Below, in pieces: positions 1 through 10,858 of a stretch of DNA of 64,000 nucleotides; within the stretch, counting starts at the first letter, position 1, and the number at the start of each line of letters is the position of its first letter. The position numbers were made by a program, and so were the translations under genes. This DNA comes from Rana temporaria (Eukaryota; Chordata; Amphibia; Anura; Ranidae). Where the stretch lies: contig NC_053494.1 in NCBI RefSeq assembly GCF_905171775.1, positions 135,106,092 through 135,170,091 on the forward strand. Reading direction: 5' to 3'. The notes beneath the pieces were generated by a model. The model worked only from the letters and a program-made list of their open reading frames with translations. It was not told the origin of the DNA and searched no databases.

Positions 1-266
1 GGACGGGAAGTGTGTTTTTTACAAGGTTCAAAAATATAAGGTACATAATGCAGCCACCTCCTCTAAGAGTGGTAAGCTGAAAAATATAAAGTGCTTGTTT
101 TGTGGTTCAGTTACACTTTGAACTTAACCCTAAGAGCAATGTATTTTAAATAGGACCTAATTTATAATTCATCTTTCTGAGGGTTGGAATCTGATTGGCT
201 GCTTTGTGCAGCTGCATTTGTACATTATAAAGTAGGCCTCCATATAGAGGTAAGAGTGCTGCTTAA

Positions 267-1493
267 CCTCTTCCATACAGGGCTGTTATACACACATCCA
301 TACCAGGCCTATTCTGGCACTTCTCTCCTACATGTACAAATCATAATTTTTTTGCTAGAAAATTACGCAGAACCCCCAAACATTATATATGTTTTAGCAG
401 ACACCCTAGGGAATAAAACGACGGTCATTGAAACGTTTTATCTTGCACGGTATTTGCGCAATAATTTTTCAAACGCCTTTTTTTTGGAAAAATTATTTTT
501 CATGAATTAAAAAAATAACAAAACAGTAAAGTTAGCCCAATTTTTTTGTAAAATATGAAAGATGTTACACCGAGTAAATAGATACCTAACATGTCACGCT
601 TTAAAATTGCGCACACTCGGAATGGCGCCAAACTTCAGTACTTAAAAATCTCCATAGGCAACGCTTTGAAATTTTTTACAGGTTGCCAGTTTCGATTTAC
701 AGAATAGATCTAGTGCTAGAATTGTTGCTGGCACTCTAACGCACGCGGCGATACCTCACATATGTGGTTTAAACGGTGTTTACATATGTCGGCGGGACTT
801 GCGTGTGCGTTCGCTTCTGCGCGCGAGCTACTGGGGACAGGGGCGTTAAAAAAACATTTTTTATTCATTTTTTTTTTTTATCACTTTTATTCCTATTACA
901 AGGAATGTAAACATCCCTTGTAATAGGAATGTGTTTGACAGGTACTCTTTATGGAGAGATGCAGGGTCAATAAGACCCCACATCTCTCCTCCAGGCTGGA
1001 AAGCATGAAATCAGTGAAAAAAAATTCACCGATCTCATGCTTGCTGTTGCTTAGCAGCCGCAATTGCGGCTTTGTTTACTTACGGGGACCCGGGCGTGAC
1101 GTCATCACATCGCGCCCGGGTCCTCCGATGGTCAGAGATGACTGGTGACCATCTGGTCACCAGTCATCTCTATGCTTCCTGCCAGTGCCGGACGATTCGT
1201 TCTCCGGGCCCCCGATGGCACAGGAGAGCCCGGAGAAGCACCGGATGGCGGCGGGAGAGGGGGGATGTCCCCTCCCGCCGCCTGTAAGAACGATCCTAGC
1301 GGCGGAACCGCCGCTAGGATCGTTCTTACGTTGTGCAGAATCGCCGGCAGAAGAGAAGGCTATCTGAATGATGCCTCTAGCTGCAGGCATCATTCAGATA
1401 TCCCCCCACAAAGCCCAGGACGTCATGACGTCCACCCGGATCGGTAGAGGTCCTTTGTGGACGTCATTTGACAATGGGCCGGGCGTGAAGTGG
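267..1493. mobile_element. TTAA-flanked MITE-like element, copy 1
   Basis: TTAA lies directly outside both ends (263-266 and 1494-1497) and the ends are imperfect inverted repeats (CCTCTTCCATAC on the left, CCACTTCACGCC on the right strand complement). A TTAA target is typical of the piggyBac superfamily, so assignment there is an inference. No transposase frame is present. The right half is a string of perfect inverted repeats (about 894-928, 953-993, 1084-1125, 1134-1170, 1286-1330, 1360-1402). Related copies lie at 21636-23144 and 62046-63007. Confidence 0.8.
1286..1330. repeat. Perfect stem-loop inside TTAA element copy 1
   Basis: AAGAACGATCCTAGCGGCGG is followed almost at once by its exact reverse complement, giving a stem of about 20 bp with a tiny loop. 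It is one of about six consecutive inverted repeats in the right half of the element. The same stem is nearly intact at 62800-62842 and has lost pairing at 22405-22445. Confidence 0.85.
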
Positions 1494-1549
1494 TTAATTT
1501 TCCATAGAACAGATTCATACAACTATCCAGAATATACACAATATTACTA

Positions 1550-1690
1550 ACAGTATTGGGACACCAGCTTTTACACTCACATGAACTTTAATGGCATCGC
1601 AGTCTTAGTTCGTAGGGTTCAATAGTGAGTTGGCCCACACTTTCCAGCTTTAACAGCTTAAACTTTTTCTGTACCTTTCCCAGATCTGTG
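1550..1690 (-). mobile_element. Tc1-like transposon, 3' end fragment
   Basis: Read on the minus strand this resembles the terminal part of the Tc1-like element seen at 23838-24510: end of the transposase gene, a short spacer with CATTAAAGTTCATGTG, then the terminal repeat. Only the 3' end survives, with no open transposase frame. About 1690-2040 is AT-rich sequence in which I recognise nothing. Confidence 0.65.
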
Positions 1691-2043
1691 CCTCGATACA
1701 AGCCTGTCTCGGAGATCTCCAGACAAATTCCTTGTGCAGGAGCAGAGTGTTACCCTATAGCAGGAAGTGCTTGAACGGGGGACCTTTATGTCAGGATCAC
1801 AGGATATTAATCAAATAATAAAAACTGCGCATGTAAAAATATTAATATCGTGGGTATAGACAAATACATTATATATTTTTGCTGACTTTTAAATTAGTAA
1901 GTATATTCAAATTCATTATGGCCTTTTTTCCCTTTGTATTCCACTTTCACCTAAACAGGTGAATTAGTCCATTCTGAAAGACTACGCTTTAATATACATG
2001 TATATCGTTTGTCATACCCTATTTTTGTTAATTTGTATTCTAA

Positions 2044-2387
2044 TGCCGCGTACACACGGTTGGAATTTCCAACAAGAAAAGTTCGATGTGAGCTTTTGGT
2101 TGGAATTTCCGACCGTGTGTAGGCCCCATCTGACTTTTTCTATCAATTTCCGACAGCAAAAATTTGAGAGCTGGTTCTCAAATTTTCAGACGGGAAAAGT
2201 TCTTCTGTATGCAAAACTTAGAAGAAGAACTTAATTTTTCTCGGCTCCTTGTAGTGTTGTACGTTACTGTGTTCTTGGCGGTCGAAATTTTGTGTGACCG
2301 TGTGTATACAACACAAGTTTGAGCCAAAATTCCGTCGGAAAGAAATCCATGGTTTTCTTGTCGGAATTTCCGATCGTGTACACCGCA
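2044..2387. mobile_element. Hairpin MITE (CGTACACACG family), 344 bp
   Basis: The left end TGCCGCGTACACACGG is matched by an inverted right end CGATCGTGTACACCGCA, flanked by TAA on the left and TTA on the right. The interior is largely self-complementary (GGAATTTCC blocks). It belongs to a family with many copies in the window whose 3-bp target suggests the PIF/Harbinger superfamily, an inference from the target only. No coding capacity. Confidence 0.8.
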
Positions 2388-2390
2388 TTA

Positions 2391-3220
2391 TTCTCATGTC
2401 CTAAAGCTGAATTCCAGGTATGGCAATTTTTACATAGTTAGATAACATGGTCCAGCTTGGATGTATGTATGGGTCATGCCTGGCCAATCCCCAGGGAAGC
2501 TGGAAATACCTGTACTAGGCTTGACCAATGTAACTAGGGAAACATTTTCCTACCTGGAATTCAGCTTTTAAGAAAAGCCGAGTTTTCAGCCTGATGCTCA
2601 TTATTTTATGCCATGCAGCCTTCTGCACTCAGAACTCTGAAGGTGGTGCTCATAACTTGAGAACATTTGACCTACAGTTTTAGAGGCTCAGATTTTGGAT
2701 CAGTCTTAAAAGGAATAACATCTGCTGTATGGATGAACTAAGACAGCCAGGAGCACGTCCTAAATGCTAGGATGGAAATCGGGCACACTCAGCAAAGTGG
2801 GTCAAATGAAATATTATTTAAATGCAATGTATGTTTATTGCAGTGTATCCTCAATTGGGAAAAAAAATCATGAATGGGCAAATAGAGCACCACATCTCTA
2901 ATTGATCGATGGTCACAAAAGACGAGTGAAACACAGGGTTTTTAACGGTACTTAACACCGTTGGAATGAATACACTGACAAAATATTTCTTAGAAAACAA
3001 TTGTTACATTTTTTTCATACAAAACATAAAGGAGATTTAAAAATCAATAAATATTTAAAAGTACAAGTACAAAAAAAGAGTACAGCAGACATAAACGTTT
3101 TCAGCCTACTTCATATTATAAATATCATACAGTAGTATGACAAAATGAGTATCACAAAAACACAGTTCTATAACTTGGGTTGATAGTGATGAAACATTCA
3201 CATATAGAGACTAGAAGGCT
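2391..3220. other. AT-rich stretch, no gene recognised
   Basis: No protein or RNA gene is visible. The part adjoining 3220 (from about 2900) probably belongs to the minus-strand element that ends in the hammerhead-like motif at 3225-3265, since it is AT-rich in the way of Penelope terminal repeats. That link is an inference. Confidence 0.4.
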
Positions 3221-3224
3221 GTGA

Positions 3225-3265
3225 AATTTCTACACGTTTCGCTCCATGAGCTTCATCAGGAGATT
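3225..3265 (-). ncRNA. Hammerhead-ribozyme-like motif
   Basis: On the minus strand the order is: stem I 5' side (3265-3260), core CTGATGA (3259-3253), stem II GCTC/GAGC closing a 3-nt loop (within 3252-3241), GAAA (3240-3237), then ACGTGT as a minimal stem III and a NUH site ending at 3231, and the stem I 3' side. Stem I pairs over six positions with one C-A mismatch. One extra A lies between the core and stem II compared with the textbook fold. Minimal-stem-III hammerheads are known from Penelope-like elements. Activity is not shown by sequence alone. Confidence 0.5.
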
Positions 3266-3319
3266 ACGTAGTGTGGTAATAAGAAAACAAATATACATAA
3301 ACATACATATACAATACAG

Positions 3320-4060
<741 letters not shown>

Positions 4061-4297
4061 CAATACAGCAACCAAGTATGCTGTATACTGAGTTACTTGA
4101 TGTAGAGCTGATGGCTGTAAAGACATATGTGTGCAACATAGTGAGGAAGGGGTCAAAGCAGCCAAGTCCACCCTATAGAGCACCACTAAAGGCAGGTGCA
4201 AATATACAGAGGAGTGTCACCCCACCCAGGGTTAAAATCTATAATAAGATCATTATATAGGCTTATAACCACTCATGGCCTTCAATTGCACAAATAA

Positions 4298-4488
4298 GGT
4301 ATTATTATTATTATTATTTTTATCATACAGGATTTATATAGCGCCGACAGTTTGCACAAAGCTTTACAACCATAGGGCAGACAGTGCAATTACAATACAA
4401 TTCAAAACAGAAGGAATCGGAGGGCCATAAACAGAGCCCATACACCAGACTGCACAGCCAACAGTGAGTAAATGTGAAGATATATAAC
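4298..4488 (-). mobile_element. L2-like LINE 3' end (untranslated tail)
   Basis: On the minus strand the sequence runs through GGCGCTATATAAATCCTG into a TAA/TAATAA tail (plus strand ATTATT repeats at 4302-4318). This is the usual 3' end of frog L2/CR1-clade LINEs. A related copy is at 21351-21525. No coding part is kept here. Confidence 0.65.
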
Positions 4489-4491
4489 TCA

Positions 4492-4986
4492 AGCCTCGTA
4501 CGCACGCTCGGTTTTCTCGGCAAGAACCAGCAAGAAAACTGCTGGGAGAGCTTTCTTGCCGAGTAAACCGAGGCTTTCAGGTTTCTCATCAAGAAAACTA
4601 CCCAGAATCTCAACGAGAAAAATGGAGAACCTGCTCTCTATTTTCCGCGTCTAGATTCTTGGCAGTGTTTTCCTGCCGAGAAACCAGAGCACGTGTATAC
4701 TTGTCGCTGTGGAAACCCACGCATGCTCGAAATGACTTTGACGCATGCACGGTAGCTTCCAAGGGCAGTGTAGGGTGCAGCAAGATGGCGGCGACGGCAT
4801 TGAATGTGACAAGCGCATGCTCGTCGTACGAGATGACGTCACCGCGTTCTTGCCATTCAAAAGAACGGTGGTTCTTTTGAATGCAGTGTGTTTACACTCG
4901 GCCGGCAAGAGATTCTTGCCAAGAATCTCGTCAGGAAAAACAATGTTTTTTTTCCTGACGAGATTCTGGCCCGTGTGTACAGGGCT
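4492..4986. mobile_element. Hairpin MITE (AGCC ends), 495 bp
   Basis: Inverted ends AGCCTCGTACGCACGC and AGCCCTGTACACACGG flank a self-complementary body with several internal stems (for example around the repeated TTCTTGCC and AAGAAT blocks and the GTTCTTTTGAA palindrome). It is inserted beside the L2-like LINE tail. The flanking trinucleotides are TCA and TAA, a one-base-degraded TAA duplication. Confidence 0.75.
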
Positions 4987-4989
4987 TAA

Positions 4990-5515
4990 GAAGAAATTGA
5001 AGGGCACCACTGAGTGACCTTGAAAGGTACAAAGAAGTATATTATTGCAGTTTTAATACACGGCAAACGCTGGATATGATCTATGTATTAAAGAGGATAT
5101 TTTGATAATTTTACAGGTTCCCATTATATTTCATACAATGAAAGTGCCTGGGTCAGTGTGTGCTATGTCATCCAGCATAAATTGTGTAGAATTGTCCAGG
5201 TTTAAGAAAAAGACGCCACCCAAGCCCTATCAGGTATGACATGACAAAGACAAGTGTCAGTGTGTGCAGACAGCAATACTCCTATGTAAGGTTAACCTTT
5301 AACTACAGACGTGCTGGAATTCCCCTCTCACCTGAGCCAGTATCGGCTCACAGGCCTGAGTTTCTCTCAGATTTTATTTCGCCAAGCAGGGCCTCACTTC
5401 GTAAAGTTGTGCTGTTTTATTGTGTGCATTCAGGTGTGCATGTGTTTTTTTAGAGACATTTAAATAGCTAATTAGAAATCAATCTTGCTCCATTTCTGGG
5501 TCCATCATACCAAAA
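4990..5515. other. No gene recognised
   Basis: Mixed-composition sequence without recognisable coding, RNA or complete repeat structure. The first bases after 4987 (to about 5040) may continue the LINE tail interrupted by the MITE. Confidence 0.4.
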
Positions 5516-5520
5516 ACGGT

Positions 5521-5815
5521 GGGATTGGTTTACTAAAGGCAGATAGGCTGTTTACTATGCAGGGTAAGTAGTACCGTGCAACAGACTTTTCCCAGGATCA
5601 TTGTAAATATGGTGAAATTTAACTTTGCAAAGAATACTCAATTACATGCTAGGAAAATAAAATAACAGCATTTTTTTATTTTTTAGCACCTGATTGGATG
5701 ATACAAGTCAGCAGAGTTTCTCCGCATTTACTAAGCTCTGCAGAAAATTTCCTTGCACAGTGCAATTTCCCTTGCAGAGTGAACAGTCCCTTTACCTTTT
5801 GTAAATCAACTTTAC
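5521..5815. mobile_element. Degraded MITE of the GGTTNATTTACTAAA family
   Basis: The left end GGGATTGGTTTACTAAAG and a right-hand TTTTGTAAATCAACTTTA resemble the inverted ends of the better copy at 54579-55044. The match is partial and there is no clear target duplication, so this is a relic call. Confidence 0.4.
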
Positions 5816-5960
5816 TGTCTGCAATTTCAGTTGATATATTTTCCACAGGTTGCCTCCAGGAAAACCACTCTCACATCCCGAAAACCTAGTGATAGGTTAC
5901 AAGCACTTCACAGAAGGGCCCTAGAGTGAATAGGAGTGTGGTAGGGACATTCAACTGTAA

Positions 5961-6506
5961 TGCGGCGTACACAAGATCATTTTTCGGGTTGTAAACAATG
6001 TTTTTCAGGCTGTAGAAAAAAACGACTTTTTTCCAACTTGATCATTAAAACGGCCTTGCCTACACACGATCGTGAAAAAAAAAATGCTCTAGCAAAGCGC
6101 GGTGACGTACAACACATACAACGGCACTATAAAGGGGAAGTTCCATTCTGATGACGCCACCCTTTGGGCTGCTTTAGCTGATTTTGTGTTGGTAAAAGAC
6201 GATTCGCTCTTTTCTGTCTGTGCTTACTCCATTACGAACGGTAGTTTTACCAGAACGAGCACTCACGTCTCATAACTTCTGAGCATGCGCAAATTTTTCA
6301 CGTCGTTAAAGCCCACACACACACGACCATTTTTTACAACCCGAACAACGACAACGTTAAAAACGTTGTTAAAAAATAGAGCATGTTTGAATTTTTTTTG
6401 CCCGTCTTTCAGAACCCGAAAAATGCTCTAAAGACCACACACGATCGTTTTTAATTAAATAAAAAAAATCTTTTACAACCTGAAAAATTATCGTGTGTAT
6501 GTGGCA
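5961..6506. mobile_element. Hairpin MITE with internal TATA-like box, 546 bp
   Basis: TAA flanks both ends (5958-5960, 6507-6509). The ends TGCGGCGTACACAAGATC and TGCCACATACACACGATA (complement) are inverted repeats. Internal blocks TTTTTCGGGTTGTAAA and its inverse near the right end pair. A CACTATAAAGGGG TATA-like motif is at about 6124-6136. A second, edge-truncated copy starts near 63645. Confidence 0.8.
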
Positions 6507-6509
6507 TAA

Positions 6510-6870
6510 GATTCTTCAGGAACTGATGGGAATGGTTCTATGCATGAACTGTGTAATATATCTGCAGTACATAAGTATACAAAATGGATAATTACACCCT
6601 TTTTTTCTCTACTCTTTCCTCTGTTCTTTATTTGAACTGTCATTTAGCAAGGGTGAAACGAGGAGTCCAGACATGTCTGCTTGCATTGTAATAGAAGTGG
6701 ATCTGATTAGGGCCATGGATGACCCAGGCCATAAACTGACCCCTCCAGAAGGCTGAGCATTGCCTTATGGCTTTTCTGAGCTAGAGGGGAGCACTATTGC
6801 ACATCTGCATCTTTTTTCCTTTTTTTCCATGGGTCCCAGTGAAAAACACGCCAGCTTGCAAGCCTCTGGG
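6510..6870. other. No gene recognised
   Basis: Unique-looking sequence with no coding or RNA signature that I can support. Confidence 0.4.
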
Positions 6871-7011
6871 TCAGGGGTCAGCAACCTTTTTCTACTTAAG
6901 GGCCGGATTCAATGTATGTGAATGCATGGAGGGCCACATTCACTTGCTAATAAATGAAGATAATAAAATACCTAACACAGTAATAAACAGTGCAGGTTTA
7001 CCTCAGTTTAA

Positions 7012-7439
7012 AGGGGTGTTCCGCCTAAAAAAAAATATTAAGTCAGCAGCTACAAATACTGCAGCTGCTGAATTTTAATAATCGGACACTTGCCTGTCCC
7101 AGGGTTCAGCGATGCAGGGGAACGAAGCCCCACTCGTCTCTCCCTCCTCTCCGCGGCGCCGGCATTGTCGCTGTGGGCGCCCGGCTGTGGCTTCCCAGCC
7201 AGGCACGCACTGCGCATGCGCGAGCCGCGCTGCTTACCGTGATTGGCGGAGCAATCATCTGGGAACTGTGACGTGTCCCAGATTGCGGAGGGGGAGAGGT
7301 GACTGACTTCCGGTCGCTGAGGCGACCTAGGGATGAAGTGGGAGCTTTCCCCTCCCCCCCACAAAAAATGCCAATGACATGCCAAATGTGGGTCACCTTT
7401 CTATAAAGTGGAAGTTCCATTTTTGGGTGCAACTCCACT
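7012..7439. mobile_element. TTAA MITE (AGTGG ends), 428 bp
   Basis: TTAA at 7008-7011 and 7440-7443 flanks inverted ends AGGGGTGTTCC and AGTGGAGTTGCACCC. It is the same structural type as the elements at 27705-28127 and 56412-56929. Its GC-rich middle has no conserved frame. Confidence 0.7.
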
Positions 7440-7589
7440 TTAAGGTGCTTCACCAATACATAGCCAGTTCTCCCTGAGGGAGTTTGTAGCTGGAGATTCA
7501 GATTTTACTGCCCCCGTCCCCATCCTGGTACCCAAGTGTGGCTGACAGCAGCCCTGTTAGCCAGCATGGTCTGGAGATGGAGTTCCTGC

Positions 7590-7830
7590 CCCCCAGAGGT
7601 GATGGGGATCCTGTCCCCAGGGGAGATCGGTCCCTGGTCCCCTGGGGAGAAGGGGTTCCTGTCCCCAGGAGATAAGCGGCCCCTGTTCCAAAGGGAGAAG
7701 GAGTTCCTGTCCCCAGGGGTTATGGGATCCCTATCCCCAGGGGTAATGGGTTCCCTGTCCCCAAGGGAGAAGCGACCCCCTGTCCCCAAGTGAGAAGGGT
7801 CCCTCTCACCAGGGGTGATAGGGTCCATAA
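7590..7830. repeat. Minisatellite, about 28-32 bp unit
   Basis: Degenerate tandem units built on CCTGTCCCCAGGGG followed by GAGAAGG or TAATGGG. The open frames on both strands are by-products of the repeat. Confidence 0.85.
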
Positions 7831-7844
7831 TAGGGCCTCCCTAT

Positions 7845-8045
7845 TGCAGTGTACTCTGTACCTTCTATAGCAGTGTCCTCTGTCCCCTGCACCCCTCCAT
7901 TGTAGGGTCCTCTATCCCCTGCACCTCCTACTGTAGTGTCCTCTGTCCCCTACTGTAGTGTCCTCTGTCCCCTGCACCCCCCCCCCTTACTGTAGTGTCC
8001 TCTGTCCCCTGCATCCCCCCTGTAGTATTCTCTGTCCCCCACCCC
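7845..8045. repeat. Minisatellite, TGTAGTGTCCTCTGTCCCC units
   Basis: Five to six imperfect copies of about 25-38 bp in a pyrimidine-rich tract directly after the previous minisatellite. Confidence 0.85.
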
Positions 8046-8365
8046 ACAAACACACACGCTGTGTAGGTAGAACTCTTCTACCTTACACAAGTGTATAGCA
8101 AGCAGAGCTCAATATCACAGGGTTGGATGGGGTCTGGAACTGCTGAAGTTAACTTTTCTGCTAGGATTGCCCGGCAACCAATCACCTGCTGTTTAATGAA
8201 AAAGTAAACTCCAGCAGTTCCCACCCTCATCCAGCCCTGTGATAATGGCCGCTTGTCGCTGTGCAAAAAGGAGAGGACAGTAGCAAAGGTCTAGGGGCAT
8301 GGTGCCCGTGAATTAATCACGGGCACTGACAGGCCAGCCCTTGTTCTAGGTTGATGACTACTATA

Positions 8366-8704
8366 CCGTAGAGTAAAACCTTGGTTTGAGAGTGACTTGG
8401 TTTGAGAGCGTTTTGCAAGACAAGCAAAATGTTATAATAAATTTTGCCTTGATATACAAGCGATGTCTTGATATAAGAGTAGCATTGTGTCCCAACTGAG
8501 TATAAAAAAGAAGAGAGGAGCCTCTAAGTGTAGAAATATGGTTACATTTAATGAAGGCACAACATTTAGCAACTTATTGCTACACTTAGAGGTGCCTCTC
8601 TTCTCTTTTTATACCCTGTAAAAAAAATTGATACACAAGTGCTTTGCATTACAAGCATGTTTCTGGAACGAATTATGCTCACAAACCAAGGTTTTAATGT
8701 ACAG
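8366..8704. mobile_element. TA-flanked Tc1/mariner-type MITE (CCTTGGTTTG family)
   Basis: TA at 8364-8365 and 8705-8706 flanks inverted ends CCGTAGAGTAAAACCTTGG and CTGTACATTAAAACCTTGG. An inner inverted pair (AAGAGAGGAGCCTCTAAGTG and its inverse) surrounds the centre near 8540. A related element at 31156-37741 is the host of the DIRS insertion. Confidence 0.75.
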
Positions 8705-8706
8705 TA

Positions 8707-9136
8707 TTAGGAAATATTGGAAAATAGTCTGCACATGCACAGTACAGAATAATCCTGCTAGTTCAGGGGAGGATTGTACCATGGGTTGTCCGATTGTCTG
8801 CGATAAATAGAAGGTGGTATAGCTAGAAAAGGTGTAACATCCTCATTGGGAAATTTTCCAACACCTCCAGTTCTGCACAGCTTTCATTGTGGATTTTCTA
8901 CCTTTTCTATCCTATATTGGCAGAAAATGAGGATTTATTCCCCAATCAACCAAAACGCAAGTTTTGGTTGAAGTTTTACTTTAAGTGACCCATGATAAAT
9001 GCTTAAGGGTCCCCTCTCAGGCTGTCAAGGCCTGATAATTTGGAAGCCGCTGGCTAGTGAGATGCAGGCTGATTAAAGGTCCATCCAGAGCCAAAGCATA
9101 CTGCAAAACTAGAGTGGTTAGCAGGTAAAAGCAGCC
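8707..9136. other. No gene recognised
   Basis: Moderately AT-rich, with a local inverted pair near 8930-8980 (CCAAAACGCAAGTTTTGG). No supported gene. Confidence 0.4.
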
Positions 9137-9137
9137 T

Positions 9138-9205
9138 CAGCTCGATTCATCCAGACCACAGCATGGCGAAACATGTTCAAGTTGTGGTCTGGATGAATCG
9201 AGCTG
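9138..9205. repeat. Perfect 23-bp stem-loop, pre-microRNA-like
   Basis: The arm at 9138-9160 (beginning CAGCTCGATTCATCC) is the exact reverse complement of 9183-9205, separated by a 22-nt loop holding GGCGAAACATGTTC. The length and perfection would suit a small hairpin RNA or siRNA source. The loop motif GAAACATGTT resembles the 3' core of Penelope hammerheads, but no CTGANGA core precedes it, so I do not call a ribozyme. Confidence 0.7.
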
Positions 9206-9800
9206 CTAACCACTTGGGCCGGCTATCTCTTCCTAGCTTTACTTTAAGACCAGCTTCAAACCTACACTGTAGTGATTCATGATAAATGGCAACCCAGAGC
9301 ACAGATACGACACACCTTCAACGTACCTGCACTGCAGCGCACCACAACTCACGTTAATGTGTTACTTTGCATTGTAGTGCATTGCATTGGAAATAAATGC
9401 GCAAAAGTGTCTCCTTTTAAAGGAAGGTCTGTGGCAGAGATTGTACTTTGCTCTGTGCGCCATCCCGGCTGCTATGCCGGTGAGGGGGACCTATCCGGGT
9501 GAGCAGAACCCACTCTGGCTAGAGTGGCGACGAAAGTAACTGTGTATGCTGGAAGCAGAAGTGTTTCCTATTTGTAACTACGCACCTGAACTTACCTACC
9601 CTTCCACCCCTTTAACTTTTTTCCTATCAAGCTCTACAATAAACCACAGAAAAATAAGCGTATTATGTGGACATCGGAATTTCTCAGACTCTCTTTTATT
9701 ACCCTGGACCGCGAGAAAATAGAGGTAACATGCCACCCAAAAATACTCAGCAGGGGGTAGTGCTACACAACCGTAGGGCAGACAGTACAATTTCAATACT
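9206..9800. other. No gene recognised
   Basis: No coding signature. About 9765-9805 resembles a piece of the L2-like tail seen at 4340-4400 (GTAGGGCAGACAGT). Confidence 0.4.
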
Positions 9801-9805
9801 CCATA

Positions 9806-9896
9806 CAATATTCAAGACTTGGATGCCATTAAAGTTCATGTGCGTGTAAAGCCAGGCGTCACAGTACTTTTGACAATATAGTGTATGTCTACATGA
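9806..9896 (+). mobile_element. Tc1-like 3' terminal fragment
   Basis: CATTAAAGTTCATGTGCGTG followed by AAAGCCAGGCGTC and a terminal GTAC-TTTTGACAATATAGTGTA-like end matches the 3' end of the Tc1-like element at 24445-24510. Only the end is kept. Confidence 0.7.
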
Positions 9897-10117
9897 ATTT
9901 TTAGCGTCTGTACTAATAAAAAGAAACATTTTATGCTTGGGTAGTCCTTCAGTACCGAGCTAGTCCAATAAAAATGTGTGTCTTACCCCCTTGGGGGCAT
10001 TTGGGGGTTGTCTCTCTTTTTACAATTGGTCACTACAGTTGAAAATGAACATTGAGAAAATCAAACAGATGTTTTCAAGGCGAATTCTACTAGTGTATGG
10101 CCAGCTATGCACAGATA

Positions 10118-10858
10118 TAGCTAGATTCAGGATGGCGAGCGCATACTTGCGGCAGCGTAGCTTATGGCATTTAGGCTACGCCGCCGTAAGTTAGCGAGGC
10201 AAGTACATGATTCACAATGTACTTGCCTGCTAAGTTATGGCGGCGTAGCCTAAAGCGGGCAGGCGTAAGGGCGCCTAATTCAAAATAGGCTGAGGTTGCA
10301 TGTTTTATGTTAATTAGGCTTGACCCGACGTGATTGACGTTTTTTTGGAACTGCGCATGCGCCGTGCGCCTACATTTCTCAGTGTGCATTGCGGCTAAGT
10401 CCGCCGCACGGGCCTATTGATTTCGACGTGGACGTAAACGACGTAAATCCCTATTCACGGACTACTTACGCAAACAACGTAAAATTTTCGAATTTCGACG
10501 CGGGAACGGCGGCCATACTTAACATTACTATTCCATCTATTTGATGGAATAACTTTAGGCCGCTAATGCGTTACGTAAACGGCGTATCTGTACTGCGTCG
10601 GCCGGGCGTACGTTCGTGAATAGGCGTATCTACTGATTTACATATTCTACGCCGACCGCAATGGAAGCGCCACCTAGCGGCCAGCCTAAAAATTACACTT
10701 TAGGATACGAGGGTGTAAGACACTTACGCCGCTCGTATCTGAGCCTAATTTAAGCGTATCTGGTTACCAGAATACGCCTAAATTGGCACGGGCGCACATT
10801 CAGACTTAGGCTGGCGTATCTACCGATACGCCAGCCTAAGTCTCTCTGAAACTGGCTA
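10118..10858. mobile_element. Foldback MITE (GGATTCA family), 741 bp
   Basis: Inverted ends TAGCTAGATTCAGG and TAGCCAGTTTCAG are flanked by ATA on both sides (10115-10117, 10859-10861). The body has large inverted blocks around GGCGGCGTAGCCTAAA and GATACGCCAGCCTAAG. Relatives are at 41094-41841, 53044-53755 and, truncated, 25385-25902. Confidence 0.75.

Larger units (their letters stand above)
6872..8365. mobile_element. Possible hAT-like element with nested MITE and minisatellites
   Basis: The left end CAGGGGTCAGCAACC is a typical hAT terminus and a weak inverse (GGTTGATGACTACT) lies at 8350-8363. I cannot find a matching 8-bp target duplication, so the right boundary is doubtful. The interval contains a complete TTAA MITE (7012-7439) and two GC-rich tandem repeats. 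Confidence 0.35.

Noticed and set aside
7505..7828. Gly-Asp-rich 107-codon minus-strand frame
   Set aside because: By-product of the CCCCAGGGG minisatellite.
9161..9183. GAAACATGTT loop as a third hammerhead
   Set aside because: There is no CTGANGA core or stem II at the right spacing.
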